Shown: positions 1-5,224 of the stretch, in pieces | Numbering within the stretch: position 1 is the stretch's first letter | Layout of the letters: every line of letters begins with the position of its first letter | Position numbers and translations under genes: made by a program | The notes under the pieces: generated by a model | What the model saw: only the letters and a program-made list of their open reading frames with translations | What the model was told of the DNA's origin: nothing | Database searches by the model: none | NCBI RefSeq assembly: GCF_014672695.1 | Contig: NZ_CP053923.1 | Location: 4,051,480-4,058,326, forward strand | Reading direction: 5' to 3' | Source of the DNA: Defluviicoccus vanus | GTDB taxonomy: Bacteria; Pseudomonadota; Alphaproteobacteria; Rhodospirillales; Defluviicoccaceae | Length of the DNA: 6,847 nt

Positions 1-255
1 CTCCGCCGATTCAATCTCGCCACGTCGCATCCCGACGATACGTCCTCGCTCGAAAAAATCGACGGCATAAATGTAGTAGCGGTTCAGAAATTCGCCGATC
101 GACTGCACGTAGCCCAAGTCGCCGACCTCGACCAGTACCTCGCCACGGGCGGCACCAGGATACGAACCATCGTTGCGTACTGCAGTCAGTGACCGCACCT
201 TCTGGCTTGGCTCGAATTCGGGCGGCGAAGCAATCTCGATCTCGGTCGGCTCCAT
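1..255 (-). CDS. nifZ: NifZ family protein, N-terminal 85 residues (3' end outside window)
   Basis: NifZ is a small accessory protein that helps the second P-cluster of the nitrogenase MoFe protein mature. The reading frame starts at ATG 253-255 and is open to the left edge, so the C-terminus is missing. Residues about 18-78 carry the family core: QKVRSLTAVRNDG, then RGEVLVEVGDLGYVQSIGEF, then YYIYAVDFFERGRIVGMR, which matches the short NifZ domain (usual proteins are roughly 75-150 residues). A GAGGA ribosome binding site lies 8 bases before the ATG. It follows the ferredoxin gene by 45 bases in the same direction, so it is probably the third gene of the nifB operon. Recognition is from motif memory. 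A NifZ-domain paralogue is the only real alternative. Confidence 0.87.
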   Translation of the reverse strand, partial: MEPTEIEIASPPEFEPSQKVRSLTAVRNDGSYPGAARGEVLVEVGDLGYVQSIGEFLNRYYIYAVDFFERGRIVGMRRGEIESAE

Positions 256-300
256 ACTCGGTATCCTCGCGGCTGCGGTCTGCGATCTGAACCGCGTTGG

Positions 301-495
301 TCAGGCGGCAAGGGTGATACAGTCGGCCGGGCAGGCGGCAACGCACTGTGGTTCGTCGAAATGTCCCTTGCACTCGTTGCACTTGCTCGGATTGATCACG
401 AAAATGTCGCCCTTCATCTTGATGGCGGCATTCGGGCAGCCGAATTCACATGAACCGCAACCGGTGCAGGCGGACTCGTTGATTACGTAGGCCAT
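301..495 (-). CDS. fdxN: 2[4Fe-4S] ferredoxin, nif-associated (FdxN type)
   Basis: A 64-residue bacterial-type ferredoxin, presumably a cytoplasmic low-potential electron carrier. The first cluster motif is C10-x2-C13-x2-C16-x3-C20-P. The second is C39-x2-C42-x8-C51-x3-C55-P, with an 8-residue loop between the second and third cysteines instead of two, as in the Chromatium/FdxN-like subgroup. An extra cysteine, C59, follows. Genes of this type sit directly after nifB in many alpha- and betaproteobacteria. In some species FdxN is needed for NifB-dependent cofactor synthesis or supplies electrons to nitrogenase. The start is ATG 493-495, preceded by a GGAAGAGAG-like ribosome binding site. It begins 60 bases after nifB and ends at TGA 45 bases before nifZ. 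The family is clear; the exact partner (NifB, NifH or both) is inferred. Confidence 0.92.
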   Translation of the reverse strand: MAYVINESACTGCGSCEFGCPNAAIKMKGDIFVINPSKCNECKGHFDEPQCVAACPADCITLAA

Positions 496-534
496 GCTCT
501 CTCTTCCTTCATCGTTTGGCGCGTGAGGAGCCCT

Positions 535-547
535 GCGCCTCGGGCGC
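535..547 (-). promoter_or_regulatory. short GC hairpin between nifB and the ferredoxin gene
   Basis: GCGCC and GGCGC pair around a 3-base loop in the 60-base gap downstream of the nifB stop codon. No T-run follows, so it is not a typical intrinsic terminator. It may be an mRNA stabiliser or processing point within the operon, or chance in GC-rich DNA. Confidence 0.25.
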
Positions 548-555
548 CGATGGTG

Positions 556-2046
556 CTACGCGCGTCGTTCCGTTGCAACCGTTTGGGCGTAGCAGTCGTG
601 AAAGTGGGCGGCAATCGCCGATTCGATGTACTCGAAGGCCTGGGCATCACTGACGGTAATCCCGGCTTCGCTTAATTGCTGGCGCGGACAATTCCCGATC
701 TTCGCACAGAGAACGTGGCGAATGCCGGCCAGGGCGACGATCGTCGTCTCGAGCTTGCTGTCGTCCCCTTCACCGCCGCCGCAGTAGCGGTCGATCCGCC
801 GGTGGCCGATGAAACGCAGGCCATTGCTGTCGGCGGCGTAGACCTTGAACTCGCTGGCATGCCCGAAGTGCTCGTTGATCCGGCCGCCGCCCTTGCTGCA
901 CACGGCGACCAGCGTCTCCTCCGTCAATTCGAGCGCGCGAATGGTGCGGCGAGCGTCGCCGGCCTGACGGGTCTTGTCCTGTTGCTCGTGCGCGATCAAG
1001 GCGCGGTACGATTCCCGTTCGCGCGTCGTATCCTCGACGGTTTCCGGCAGCTTCGCCATGGTAAATTCCTGACCCCGGTCTTCGCCTATCAGGCCCACGG
1101 CATCGGCGCGGCACTGTCGGCAGTGGCGCATGACCCGCGCATCGCCGCTGACCTGATCTTGGACGCGCTGCAGTTCCTCCGGCGACGGTCCGCGCTGGCC
1201 GTTGAGGCCGAAGTAGGTGCCATGCGCCGGATCGGAAATGAGCGGCATGATGTTGTGGATGAAGGCACCGTGCTGACGGACGACAGTGTTGAGCTTGGCC
1301 AGATGATCGTCGTTGATGCCGGGGATCAGCACCGAATTGATCTTGACCAGGACGTCGGCACGGGCGAGGGCATCGAGACCCTCCATCTGCCGGTCGAGCA
1401 ACACCGTCGCCGCTTCAAGACCGCGCAGGCGGCGGTTGTTGAAATAGACCCAGTCGTAGATTCCCTCGGAGACGTGCGGATCCACCGCATTCATCGTGAT
1501 CGTTACGTGGTCGATCCCGAGCGACTTGATGGTTTCGACGTGGTCAACCAGCGCTAACCCGTTGGTGGAGAGGCAGAGACGCAGATCCGGCAGTACCTCG
1601 CGCATCAGGCGGAAGGTGGCGAAGGTGTGACGGTAGTCGGCGAGCGCATCGCCGGGGCCGGCAATGCCGACGACAGAAAGCTCGGGCATTTTCGCCGCCA
1701 CCGCCTGCACCTTGCGTACGGCGTCCTCCGGGCTCAGCCGCTCGCTGACGACCCCCGGCCGGCTCTCGTTGGCGCAGTCATACTTCCGGTTGCAGTAATT
1801 GCACTGGATATTGCATGCCGGTGCCACCGCAACGTGGATGCGGGCGAAATTGTGGTGTGCCTCTTCGCTGTAGCAGGGATGATCGTTGATCCGCGCCAAC
1901 ACGCTGGCGGGAATGGCAGCCTCGGCCGACGGCGTGCCGCAACCACTTGTGGAGCAGCCACCGCCGGTACTGGTAGGCTTCGATGCGCGGTCAACGGTCG
2001 TTGAGCCGGCAACTGCGTCCTTGAGCGAAATGATGCTGCTGCTCAC
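556..2046 (-). CDS. nifB: Nitrogenase cofactor biosynthesis radical-SAM protein NifB
   Basis: NifB fuses [4Fe-4S] units, inserts a SAM-derived carbide and makes NifB-co, the [8Fe-9S-C] precursor of FeMo-co and the alternative nitrogenase cofactors. The 496-residue protein (usual length near 500) has an N-terminal GGGC31STSGC36G element, the radical-SAM motif C78-x3-C82-x2-C85 in a barrel of about residues 65-310, and a C308-x2-C311 pair probably ligating a further cluster. A C-terminal NifX/NafY-like domain (about 378-487, with GRINEHFGHASEF) probably holds the cofactor. I place the start at GTG 2044-2046 because AAGGGAGA lies 7 bases upstream and the frame upstream of it runs through the promoter. 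It stops at TAG 556-558. It is preceded by a NifA/sigma-54 promoter and is the first gene of the nifB-fdxN-nifZ operon. Confidence 0.97.
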   Translation of the reverse strand: MSSSIISLKDAVAGSTTVDRASKPTSTGGGCSTSGCGTPSAEAAIPASVLARINDHPCYSEEAHHNFARIHVAVAPACNIQCNYCNRKYDCANESRPGVVSERLSPEDAVRKVQAVAAKMPELSVVGIAGPGDALADYRHTFATFRLMREVLPDLRLCLSTNGLALVDHVETIKSLGIDHVTITMNAVDPHVSEGIYDWVYFNNRRLRGLEAATVLLDRQMEGLDALARADVLVKINSVLIPGINDDHLAKLNTVVRQHGAFIHNIMPLISDPAHGTYFGLNGQRGPSPEELQRVQDQVSGDARVMRHCRQCRADAVGLIGEDRGQEFTMAKLPETVEDTTRERESYRALIAHEQQDKTRQAGDARRTIRALELTEETLVAVCSKGGGRINEHFGHASEFKVYAADSNGLRFIGHRRIDRYCGGGEGDDSKLETTIVALAGIRHVLCAKIGNCPRQQLSEAGITVSDAQAFEYIESAIAAHFHDCYAQTVATERRA

Positions 2047-2104
2047 CCGCGCATCTCCCTTGTGCTGACGGCGGCACCAGCCAATTCCGGCACCTGGGAG
2101 TCTG

Positions 2105-2120
2105 AGCAAGAAGCGGGCCA
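2105..2120 (-). promoter_or_regulatory. sigma-54 (-24/-12) promoter of the nifB operon
   Basis: On the minus strand the sequence is TGGCCCGCTTCTTGCT, which keeps the invariant GG and GC ten bases apart and closely fits TGGCACG-N4-TTGCW. Transcription should begin near 2094, giving a leader of about 48 bases to the GTG start of nifB. Two NifA activator sites lie 90-110 bases upstream, the usual distance for DNA-looping activation. Confidence 0.88.
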
Positions 2121-2126
2121 AATCCA

Positions 2127-2139
2127 TAGTTCCTTGATG
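2127..2139 (-). promoter_or_regulatory. possible IHF site in the nifB promoter
   Basis: CATCAAGGAACTA on the minus strand matches 7 of the 9 fixed positions of the IHF consensus WATCAA-N4-TTR. It lies between the NifA activator sites and the -24/-12 element, where IHF bends DNA at many nif promoters. The position supports it more than the sequence match does. Confidence 0.35.
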
Positions 2140-2177
2140 TACAACGATTATGGCAGATGTCGCAACGGTCGCGACGA

Positions 2178-2193
2178 TGTTGCCTCCGCGACA
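2178..2193 (-). promoter_or_regulatory. NifA upstream activator sequence (promoter-proximal), TGT-N10-ACA
   Basis: A perfect TGT-N10-ACA site with ten central bases. Its centre is about 91 bases upstream of the predicted nifB transcription start. Read on the plus strand it also fits the fuller TGT-N4-T-N5-ACA form. It lies 14 bases downstream of the nifA stop codon, and its centre is 19 bases from that of the next site. Confidence 0.8.
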
Positions 2194-2196
2194 TCC

Positions 2197-2212
2197 TGTC
2201 GCAAAACCTACA
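2197..2212 (-). promoter_or_regulatory. NifA upstream activator sequence (distal), overlapping the nifA stop codon
   Basis: A second perfect TGT-N10-ACA site, which on the minus strand fits TGT-N4-T-N5-ACA. Its TGT lies across the last leucine codon and the TAG stop of nifA (2208-2210), so coding and regulatory sequence share these bases. Its centre is about 111 bases upstream of the predicted nifB start. With the proximal site it could bind two NifA dimers on roughly the same face of the helix. Confidence 0.78.
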
Positions 2213-3836
2213 GTCGCTTGATGGAGATGTTGTGCTTGCGCAGGGCGTAGCCGATCTGACGCGGTGTCAGGCCGAGGATGCGGGCAGCCTTCGCCTGCAC
2301 CCAGCCACACTTTTCCATCACCCGGACCAGTCGGTCGCGCTGCGGCAGGGCATCAAGATTGTCGAGATCGTCCATCTCGTTCCAATCGGCAACGTCGGCC
2401 GCATCCGCTAACTGCTCCGCTTCGGTCGGTGCCGTTGCCATCTGGAACGCCGGCCGCGGCATCAGGACCTGACAGTGGCACTGGCTCGTCTGACACGGCA
2501 GAGCCAGATCCTCGATCACTTCGCCGCGGGTCATCGTCGCCACTCGCTGGACGCAGTTTTCCAGTTCGCGCACGTTGCCCGGGAAGGAGCAGCGGGCAAG
2601 CACCTGCAAGGCGCTGCCGGCAAAGCGCATCTGGCGCTCGTTCTCCTCGTTGAACTGATTGAGAAAGTGTTCGGCGAGGGACGGGATGTCCTCCTTGCGT
2701 TCGCGCAAGGCGGGGATAAACACCGGTACGACGTTGATGCGGTAATAGAGATCGGCGCGGAAATCACCCTTGGCGACGGCGTCTTCCAGGTTGCGGTTGG
2801 TGGCGCAGACGATGCGCACGTCAACCTTGATCGTGCGGCTGCCGCCTACACGTTCGAACTCGCGCTCCTGCAGCACGCGCAGCAGCTTTGCCTGAAAGGT
2901 CTGTGAAATTTCGCCGATTTCGTCGAGAAACAGCGTGCCGCCGTCAGCAAGCTCGAAGCGACCCTTGCGATCGTGAATAGCGCCGGTGAACGAACCTTTT
3001 TCGTGCCCGAACAGTTCCGACTCGAGCAGCGTGTCCGGTAAGGCGGCACAGTTGACCTTGATGAAGGGGCCGTCCTTGCGCGGGCTGAGTGCGTGCACCG
3101 CGTGGGCGATCAGTTCCTTGCCGGTACCGCTTTCACCGCGGAGGATCACCGTCGACTTGGTCGGCGCCACCAGGTGCACCTGGGCGAAGACCGACTGCAT
3201 CGGCTTCGAGTGGCCGATGACGGTGTCGACGCCCATCTCCTTGAGTGCCGTCTGTACCGCCGGCTTCAGATTGTTGCGCGGCACCGCACGAATAGCCTCG
3301 CGCTCACCCACCCGCTGGTGCAAACGCACCGTCTGGGCGATCAGGTTCGCAACCATCGTCAACAGCCGGACGTCGTCGCCAAAGCTGATTTCAGTGGCAT
3401 CGTTCCAGACCCGCGCCACTGCCAGCACCCCGAAGGGCCGCCCGAAGGTTTTGATCGGGACGCCGATCAACGATATCCGCTCGTCATCAAGCGCGCCGGT
3501 AGCGCCCACATAGTCGGCGAGCAGGGGATGCTCGGAAATATTTTCGGTGACGAATGGCATCTGGCCATTGAGGATGCGCCGTGCAACCTCCTCCGGCAGG
3601 TTGGCGCCGCCGTTCTGATCGGCGACGCGACCGGGACAGGCGGCAGTCACCTCGATCGCACCCGCGTCATCGACGATGGCGACGACGCCGCGGCGCATTT
3701 CGAGGTACGAAGACATCAAGTTGAGAACGGCGCGCAAAGAAGCTTCAAGATTGGTTGATGAACTCAGAATTTTGGAGATCTCGTAGAGACTTACCAATGA
3801 CAATGCAGCGGTATTGCGAGGACGTTCGATGGTCAT
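2208..3836 (-). CDS. nifA: Nif-specific sigma-54-dependent activator NifA, cysteine-motif (oxygen-sensitive) type
   Basis: NifA binds TGT-N10-ACA sites and uses ATP hydrolysis to open sigma-54 promoters of nif genes. The 542-residue protein has an N-terminal GAF domain (about 19-175), an AAA+ domain (about 205-432) with Walker A GESGTGK (234-240), sigma-54 contact loop GSFTGA (281-286) and Walker B TLFLDE (301-306), and a C-terminal helix-turn-helix (about 512-535). C416-x11-C428-x19-C448-x4-C453, plus C455, bridges the AAA+ domain and the linker. This cysteine pattern marks NifA proteins that are directly oxygen-sensitive and work without NifL. No nifL is seen in the window. The ATG at 3834-3836 follows GGTGAGG by 7 bases, and an in-frame TGA lies just upstream. 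The contact loop has Ser where GAFTGA is usual. A sigma-54 element lies about 255 bases upstream of the start codon. Confidence 0.97.
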   Translation of the reverse strand: MTIERPRNTAALSLVSLYEISKILSSSTNLEASLRAVLNLMSSYLEMRRGVVAIVDDAGAIEVTAACPGRVADQNGGANLPEEVARRILNGQMPFVTENISEHPLLADYVGATGALDDERISLIGVPIKTFGRPFGVLAVARVWNDATEISFGDDVRLLTMVANLIAQTVRLHQRVGEREAIRAVPRNNLKPAVQTALKEMGVDTVIGHSKPMQSVFAQVHLVAPTKSTVILRGESGTGKELIAHAVHALSPRKDGPFIKVNCAALPDTLLESELFGHEKGSFTGAIHDRKGRFELADGGTLFLDEIGEISQTFQAKLLRVLQEREFERVGGSRTIKVDVRIVCATNRNLEDAVAKGDFRADLYYRINVVPVFIPALRERKEDIPSLAEHFLNQFNEENERQMRFAGSALQVLARCSFPGNVRELENCVQRVATMTRGEVIEDLALPCQTSQCHCQVLMPRPAFQMATAPTEAEQLADAADVADWNEMDDLDNLDALPQRDRLVRVMEKCGWVQAKAARILGLTPRQIGYALRKHNISIKRL

Positions 3837-4052
3837 GCCCGAACCTCACCGATAGAAAATACCAACAATCGCATCGTCCCATCCGTTCCCTGTTCAACCT
3901 GCTCGACGACAGAAATATCTCGTTATTCGAGTTATCTCCGCCCTGCACCGCAACGACCGCCAACAGTATTGCTCCAAACGCAACCATACTGATCGAACAC
4001 AACGGCGCGATGCTGCCGTTTTCAACCTGTAGGGGGCGACGGCGTGGCGGTC

Positions 4053-4088
4053 ATCGGCACCTTCAGTGCTCCGGTCTGCATCGCCGAT
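4053..4088 (-). promoter_or_regulatory. potential structured leader of nifA mRNA
   Basis: If transcription starts near 4091, the first 40 bases can form either a long-range stem, ATCGGC (4083-4088) with GCCGAT (4053-4058), or a local hairpin, GCAC (4066-4069) with GTGC (4057-4060) around a 5-base loop. The two share bases 4057-4058, so the full stems compete, although a shortened outer stem could stack on the inner one. There is no T-run. This is pairing by eye, not a folding calculation. Confidence 0.25.
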
Positions 4089-4091
4089 TAT

Positions 4092-4103
4092 CTTAAACTT
4101 AAG
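4092..4103. repeat. CTTAA-AC-TTAAG palindrome at the nifA -12/start region
   Basis: Perfect 5-base arms flank two central bases. The palindrome touches the GC of the -12 element and extends to about the predicted transcription start. It could be an operator, or simply an AT-rich melting region downstream of a sigma-54 promoter. Confidence 0.3.
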
Positions 4104-4117
4104 CAAAACCAATGCCA
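4102..4117 (-). promoter_or_regulatory. sigma-54 (-24/-12) promoter, probably for nifA
   Basis: The minus strand reads TGGCATTGGTTTTGCT, with GG and GC ten bases apart and close agreement with TGGCAY-N5-TTGCW. Transcription would begin near 4091, about 255 bases before the nifA ATG. No perfect TGT-N10-ACA site lies upstream; the best candidate is the one-mismatch site at 4156-4171. The activator could be NifA itself, NtrC or another enhancer-binding protein. Confidence 0.65.
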
Positions 4118-4155
4118 CGCTGCAGGCTGGCAAGTCGTCAATGTTTTCTGACGCT

Positions 4156-4171
4156 TGCAGCAGCCACGACA
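4156..4171 (-). promoter_or_regulatory. imperfect NifA-type activator site upstream of nifA
   Basis: TGC-N10-ACA on the plus strand (TGT-N10-GCA on the minus strand) matches five of the six fixed bases of the NifA site. Its centre is about 72 bases upstream of the predicted sigma-54 start, slightly closer than usual. One mismatch in six fixed bases is not rare by chance, so the position carries most of the weight. Confidence 0.3.
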
Positions 4172-4246
4172 ATCCCTACAACCGAGCAAATGACTAAGGT
4201 ATCACCGCCTGTGGTTCTTTTGCCCAATTGGTGCGCAACCGCTTGC

Positions 4247-4258
4247 GCCGCTAGCGGC
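4247..4258. repeat. 12-base GC-rich palindrome GCCGCTAGCGGC
   Basis: A perfect palindrome 54 bases downstream of the lipoprotein gene. As RNA it could form only a short stem with a CTAG loop, and no T-run follows on the minus strand, so it is a poor intrinsic terminator. It may be a protein-binding site or chance. Confidence 0.25.
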
Positions 4259-4311
4259 TTAACCACCCCTTTGGACTGAGGTGTTTCGCCACCGCAGCAC
4301 ACCGGCCGACG

Positions 4312-4917
4312 CTACAAGCCGATGCCAATTCCACGCGGCCAAGGATGTAATGGCGGAGATAGAAAAAGCGAACGGGTGACTTCACCAAGTAAAAGTGCAA
4401 ATGCAGGATCATCGACGCCGGTGCTTTGCGGCAATGAGCCTGCAGCGGTGGCGAGCAACTCCTCGCCATCGCAAAAGGCCGCGGATAGCTGGATCGCACC
4501 CTGCGATTGCGGAGTGCCGCCGGCGTCAGACTGCAGCGCGCATTGACTGGCCCCCACATAGCCGGTGTTGAAAATGAGGCTGACGAAAAACGACCCGCCA
4601 ACGGCACTGGCGGGGTCGGTACTGAAGCGTGGGTTGGCGTACCAGGTTAACGCCTGCTGCATGGAGTGCTCGATACGGGCGTCAATCACCTGGCGCGGCG
4701 CGGCGTAAGGTGTGCCGGCGACGCGGACGAGCAGAGGTCCCTTGGCCATGACGCCGCGGGCGAACTCCCACGCACCGGGATTGACGTAGCCCGGCGTAAC
4801 GCGGCTTCCATTGCTGCAGCCGGCCATGCAGATGTTGAGGCCGACGACCAGGACCGCCAGCCTCGGCACTATTCTCAACGCTATCCTCAACTGGCGCATC
4901 GGTCTTGAAAAAGACAT
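4312..4917 (-). CDS. predicted lipoprotein of unknown function
   Basis: I do not recognise this 201-residue protein. The N-terminus looks like a lipoprotein signal: arginine-rich residues 5-19, a hydrophobic stretch (about 20-29), then lipobox M31-A-G-C34. Ser at position 35 (+2) suggests outer-membrane rather than inner-membrane anchoring. The mature part is mostly soluble, with two cysteines (126 and 149) that could form a periplasmic disulfide and a Pro/Gly-rich C-terminal tail (about 188-201). I chose ATG 4915-4917 because a GAGG site lies 7 bases before it. ATG 4897-4899 would give a more typical 28-residue signal but lacks a good ribosome binding site, and a longer frame to 5010 has no signal-like start. 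It is divergent from dctP and upstream of nifA in the same direction, 475 bases away, so it is probably transcribed separately. Confidence 0.72.
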   Translation of the reverse strand: MSFSRPMRQLRIALRIVPRLAVLVVGLNICMAGCSNGSRVTPGYVNPGAWEFARGVMAKGPLLVRVAGTPYAAPRQVIDARIEHSMQQALTWYANPRFSTDPASAVGGSFFVSLIFNTGYVGASQCALQSDAGGTPQSQGAIQLSAAFCDGEELLATAAGSLPQSTGVDDPAFALLLGEVTRSLFLSPPLHPWPRGIGIGL

Positions 4918-5064
4918 CCGCTCGCCTCGCCGGGCTCGATACGCCCTCCACTCTGATGTGGCGTGATATTTGAGCAAGGAAAGGGGTAAAGCGCCGATGT
5001 AAGCCAGCACGCCAATGACTTTATCCGCTTCAGATCATGTTGCGGCGCACAATTTGATTATTTG

Positions 5065-5080
5065 TGTGATATCTTTCGCA
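5065..5080. promoter_or_regulatory. CRP/FNR-family-like site upstream of dctP
   Basis: TGTGATATCTTTCGCA matches nine of the ten conserved bases of the E. coli CRP consensus TGTGA-N6-TCACA. It is centred about 152 bases before the dctP ATG. CRP control of dct genes is known in some bacteria, but the consensus in this organism is unknown. Confidence 0.33.
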
Positions 5081-5130
5081 AACAATTCATCAGGCGTTCG
5101 ATTGTTATCTTGACGTACACATAAGGGAAA

Positions 5131-5157
5131 TTGTTTAACAACCATTAGAAATGGTTG
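5131..5157. repeat. overlapping inverted repeats upstream of dctP
   Basis: TTGTT-T-AACAA (5131-5141) overlaps a second inverted repeat, CAACCAT-N5-ATGGTTG (5139-5157, 7-base arms). They lie 68-94 bases before the dctP start and could be an operator or an mRNA hairpin in the dctP leader. Confidence 0.35.
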
Positions 5158-5224
5158 GTGATCGCAACTGGTCGGAAGGCTCAGGCGATCGCTCAGAATA
5201 ACCTGAATTGGGAGGTTCGTTATC

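Larger units (their letters stand above)
3837..4311. other. 475-base gap between the lipoprotein gene and nifA: presumed nifA control region and leader
   Basis: No convincing gene is present. Reading leftward, the region holds a 12-base palindrome (4247-4258), an imperfect NifA-type site (4156-4171), a strong -24/-12 match (4102-4117), a short palindrome over the predicted start (4092-4103) and a leader able to form stem-loops (4053-4088), followed by the nifA ribosome binding site. Small open frames here lack ribosome binding sites, family features or both. I see no clear intrinsic terminator for the lipoprotein gene upstream. Confidence 0.6.
4918..5224. other. 307-base divergent region between the lipoprotein gene and dctP
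   Basis: This region, AT-richer than the flanking genes, should hold the promoters of both divergent genes. I see a CRP-like palindrome (5065-5080), a TTGACG hexamer (5110-5115) that could be a -35 box although no good -10 follows at 16-18 bases, two overlapping short inverted repeats (5131-5157), and GATCGC/GCGATC arms (5160-5165 and 5185-5190). I searched both strands for GG-N10-GC sigma-54 elements and for TGT-N10-ACA sites and found none that fit. No gene is apparent. Confidence 0.55.

Noticed and set aside
11..382. 123-residue minus-strand frame covering nifZ and the ferredoxin end
   Set aside because: Arginine-rich translation in a different frame from NifZ and the ferredoxin, both of which have clear motifs and ribosome binding sites.
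676..1557. 293-residue open frame on the plus strand opposite nifB
   Set aside because: Antisense to nifB. GC-rich codon use opens long frames on the opposite strand, and the translation shows no family motif.
3093..3758. 221-residue plus-strand frame opposite nifA
   Set aside because: Antisense shadow of the nifA AAA+ and GAF coding region, with no family motif.
3943..3958. GG-N10-GC pattern on the minus strand closer to nifA
   Set aside because: Only the invariant GG and GC match. The rest departs from TGGCAC-N5-TTGC, unlike the element at 4102-4117.
3745..4002. 85-residue minus-strand frame with a hydrophobic start overlapping the 5' end of nifA
   Set aside because: Its TTG/ATG starts have no ribosome binding site, it runs into nifA in another frame, and the part after the hydrophobic stretch has no recognisable feature. 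A leader peptide cannot be fully excluded.
3894..4172. 92-residue minus-strand frame in the nifA upstream region
   Set aside because: It crosses the -24/-12 promoter and the predicted leader, is arginine- and cysteine-rich without motifs, and has no ribosome binding site seen.
4247..4258. terminator for the lipoprotein gene
   Set aside because: The palindrome makes only a very short stem and no T-run follows on the transcribed strand.
5110..5138. sigma-70 promoter for dctP (TTGACG with a -10 box)
   Set aside because: TTGACG is a fair -35 box, but no sequence at 16-18 bases spacing resembles TATAAT well enough to call a promoter.
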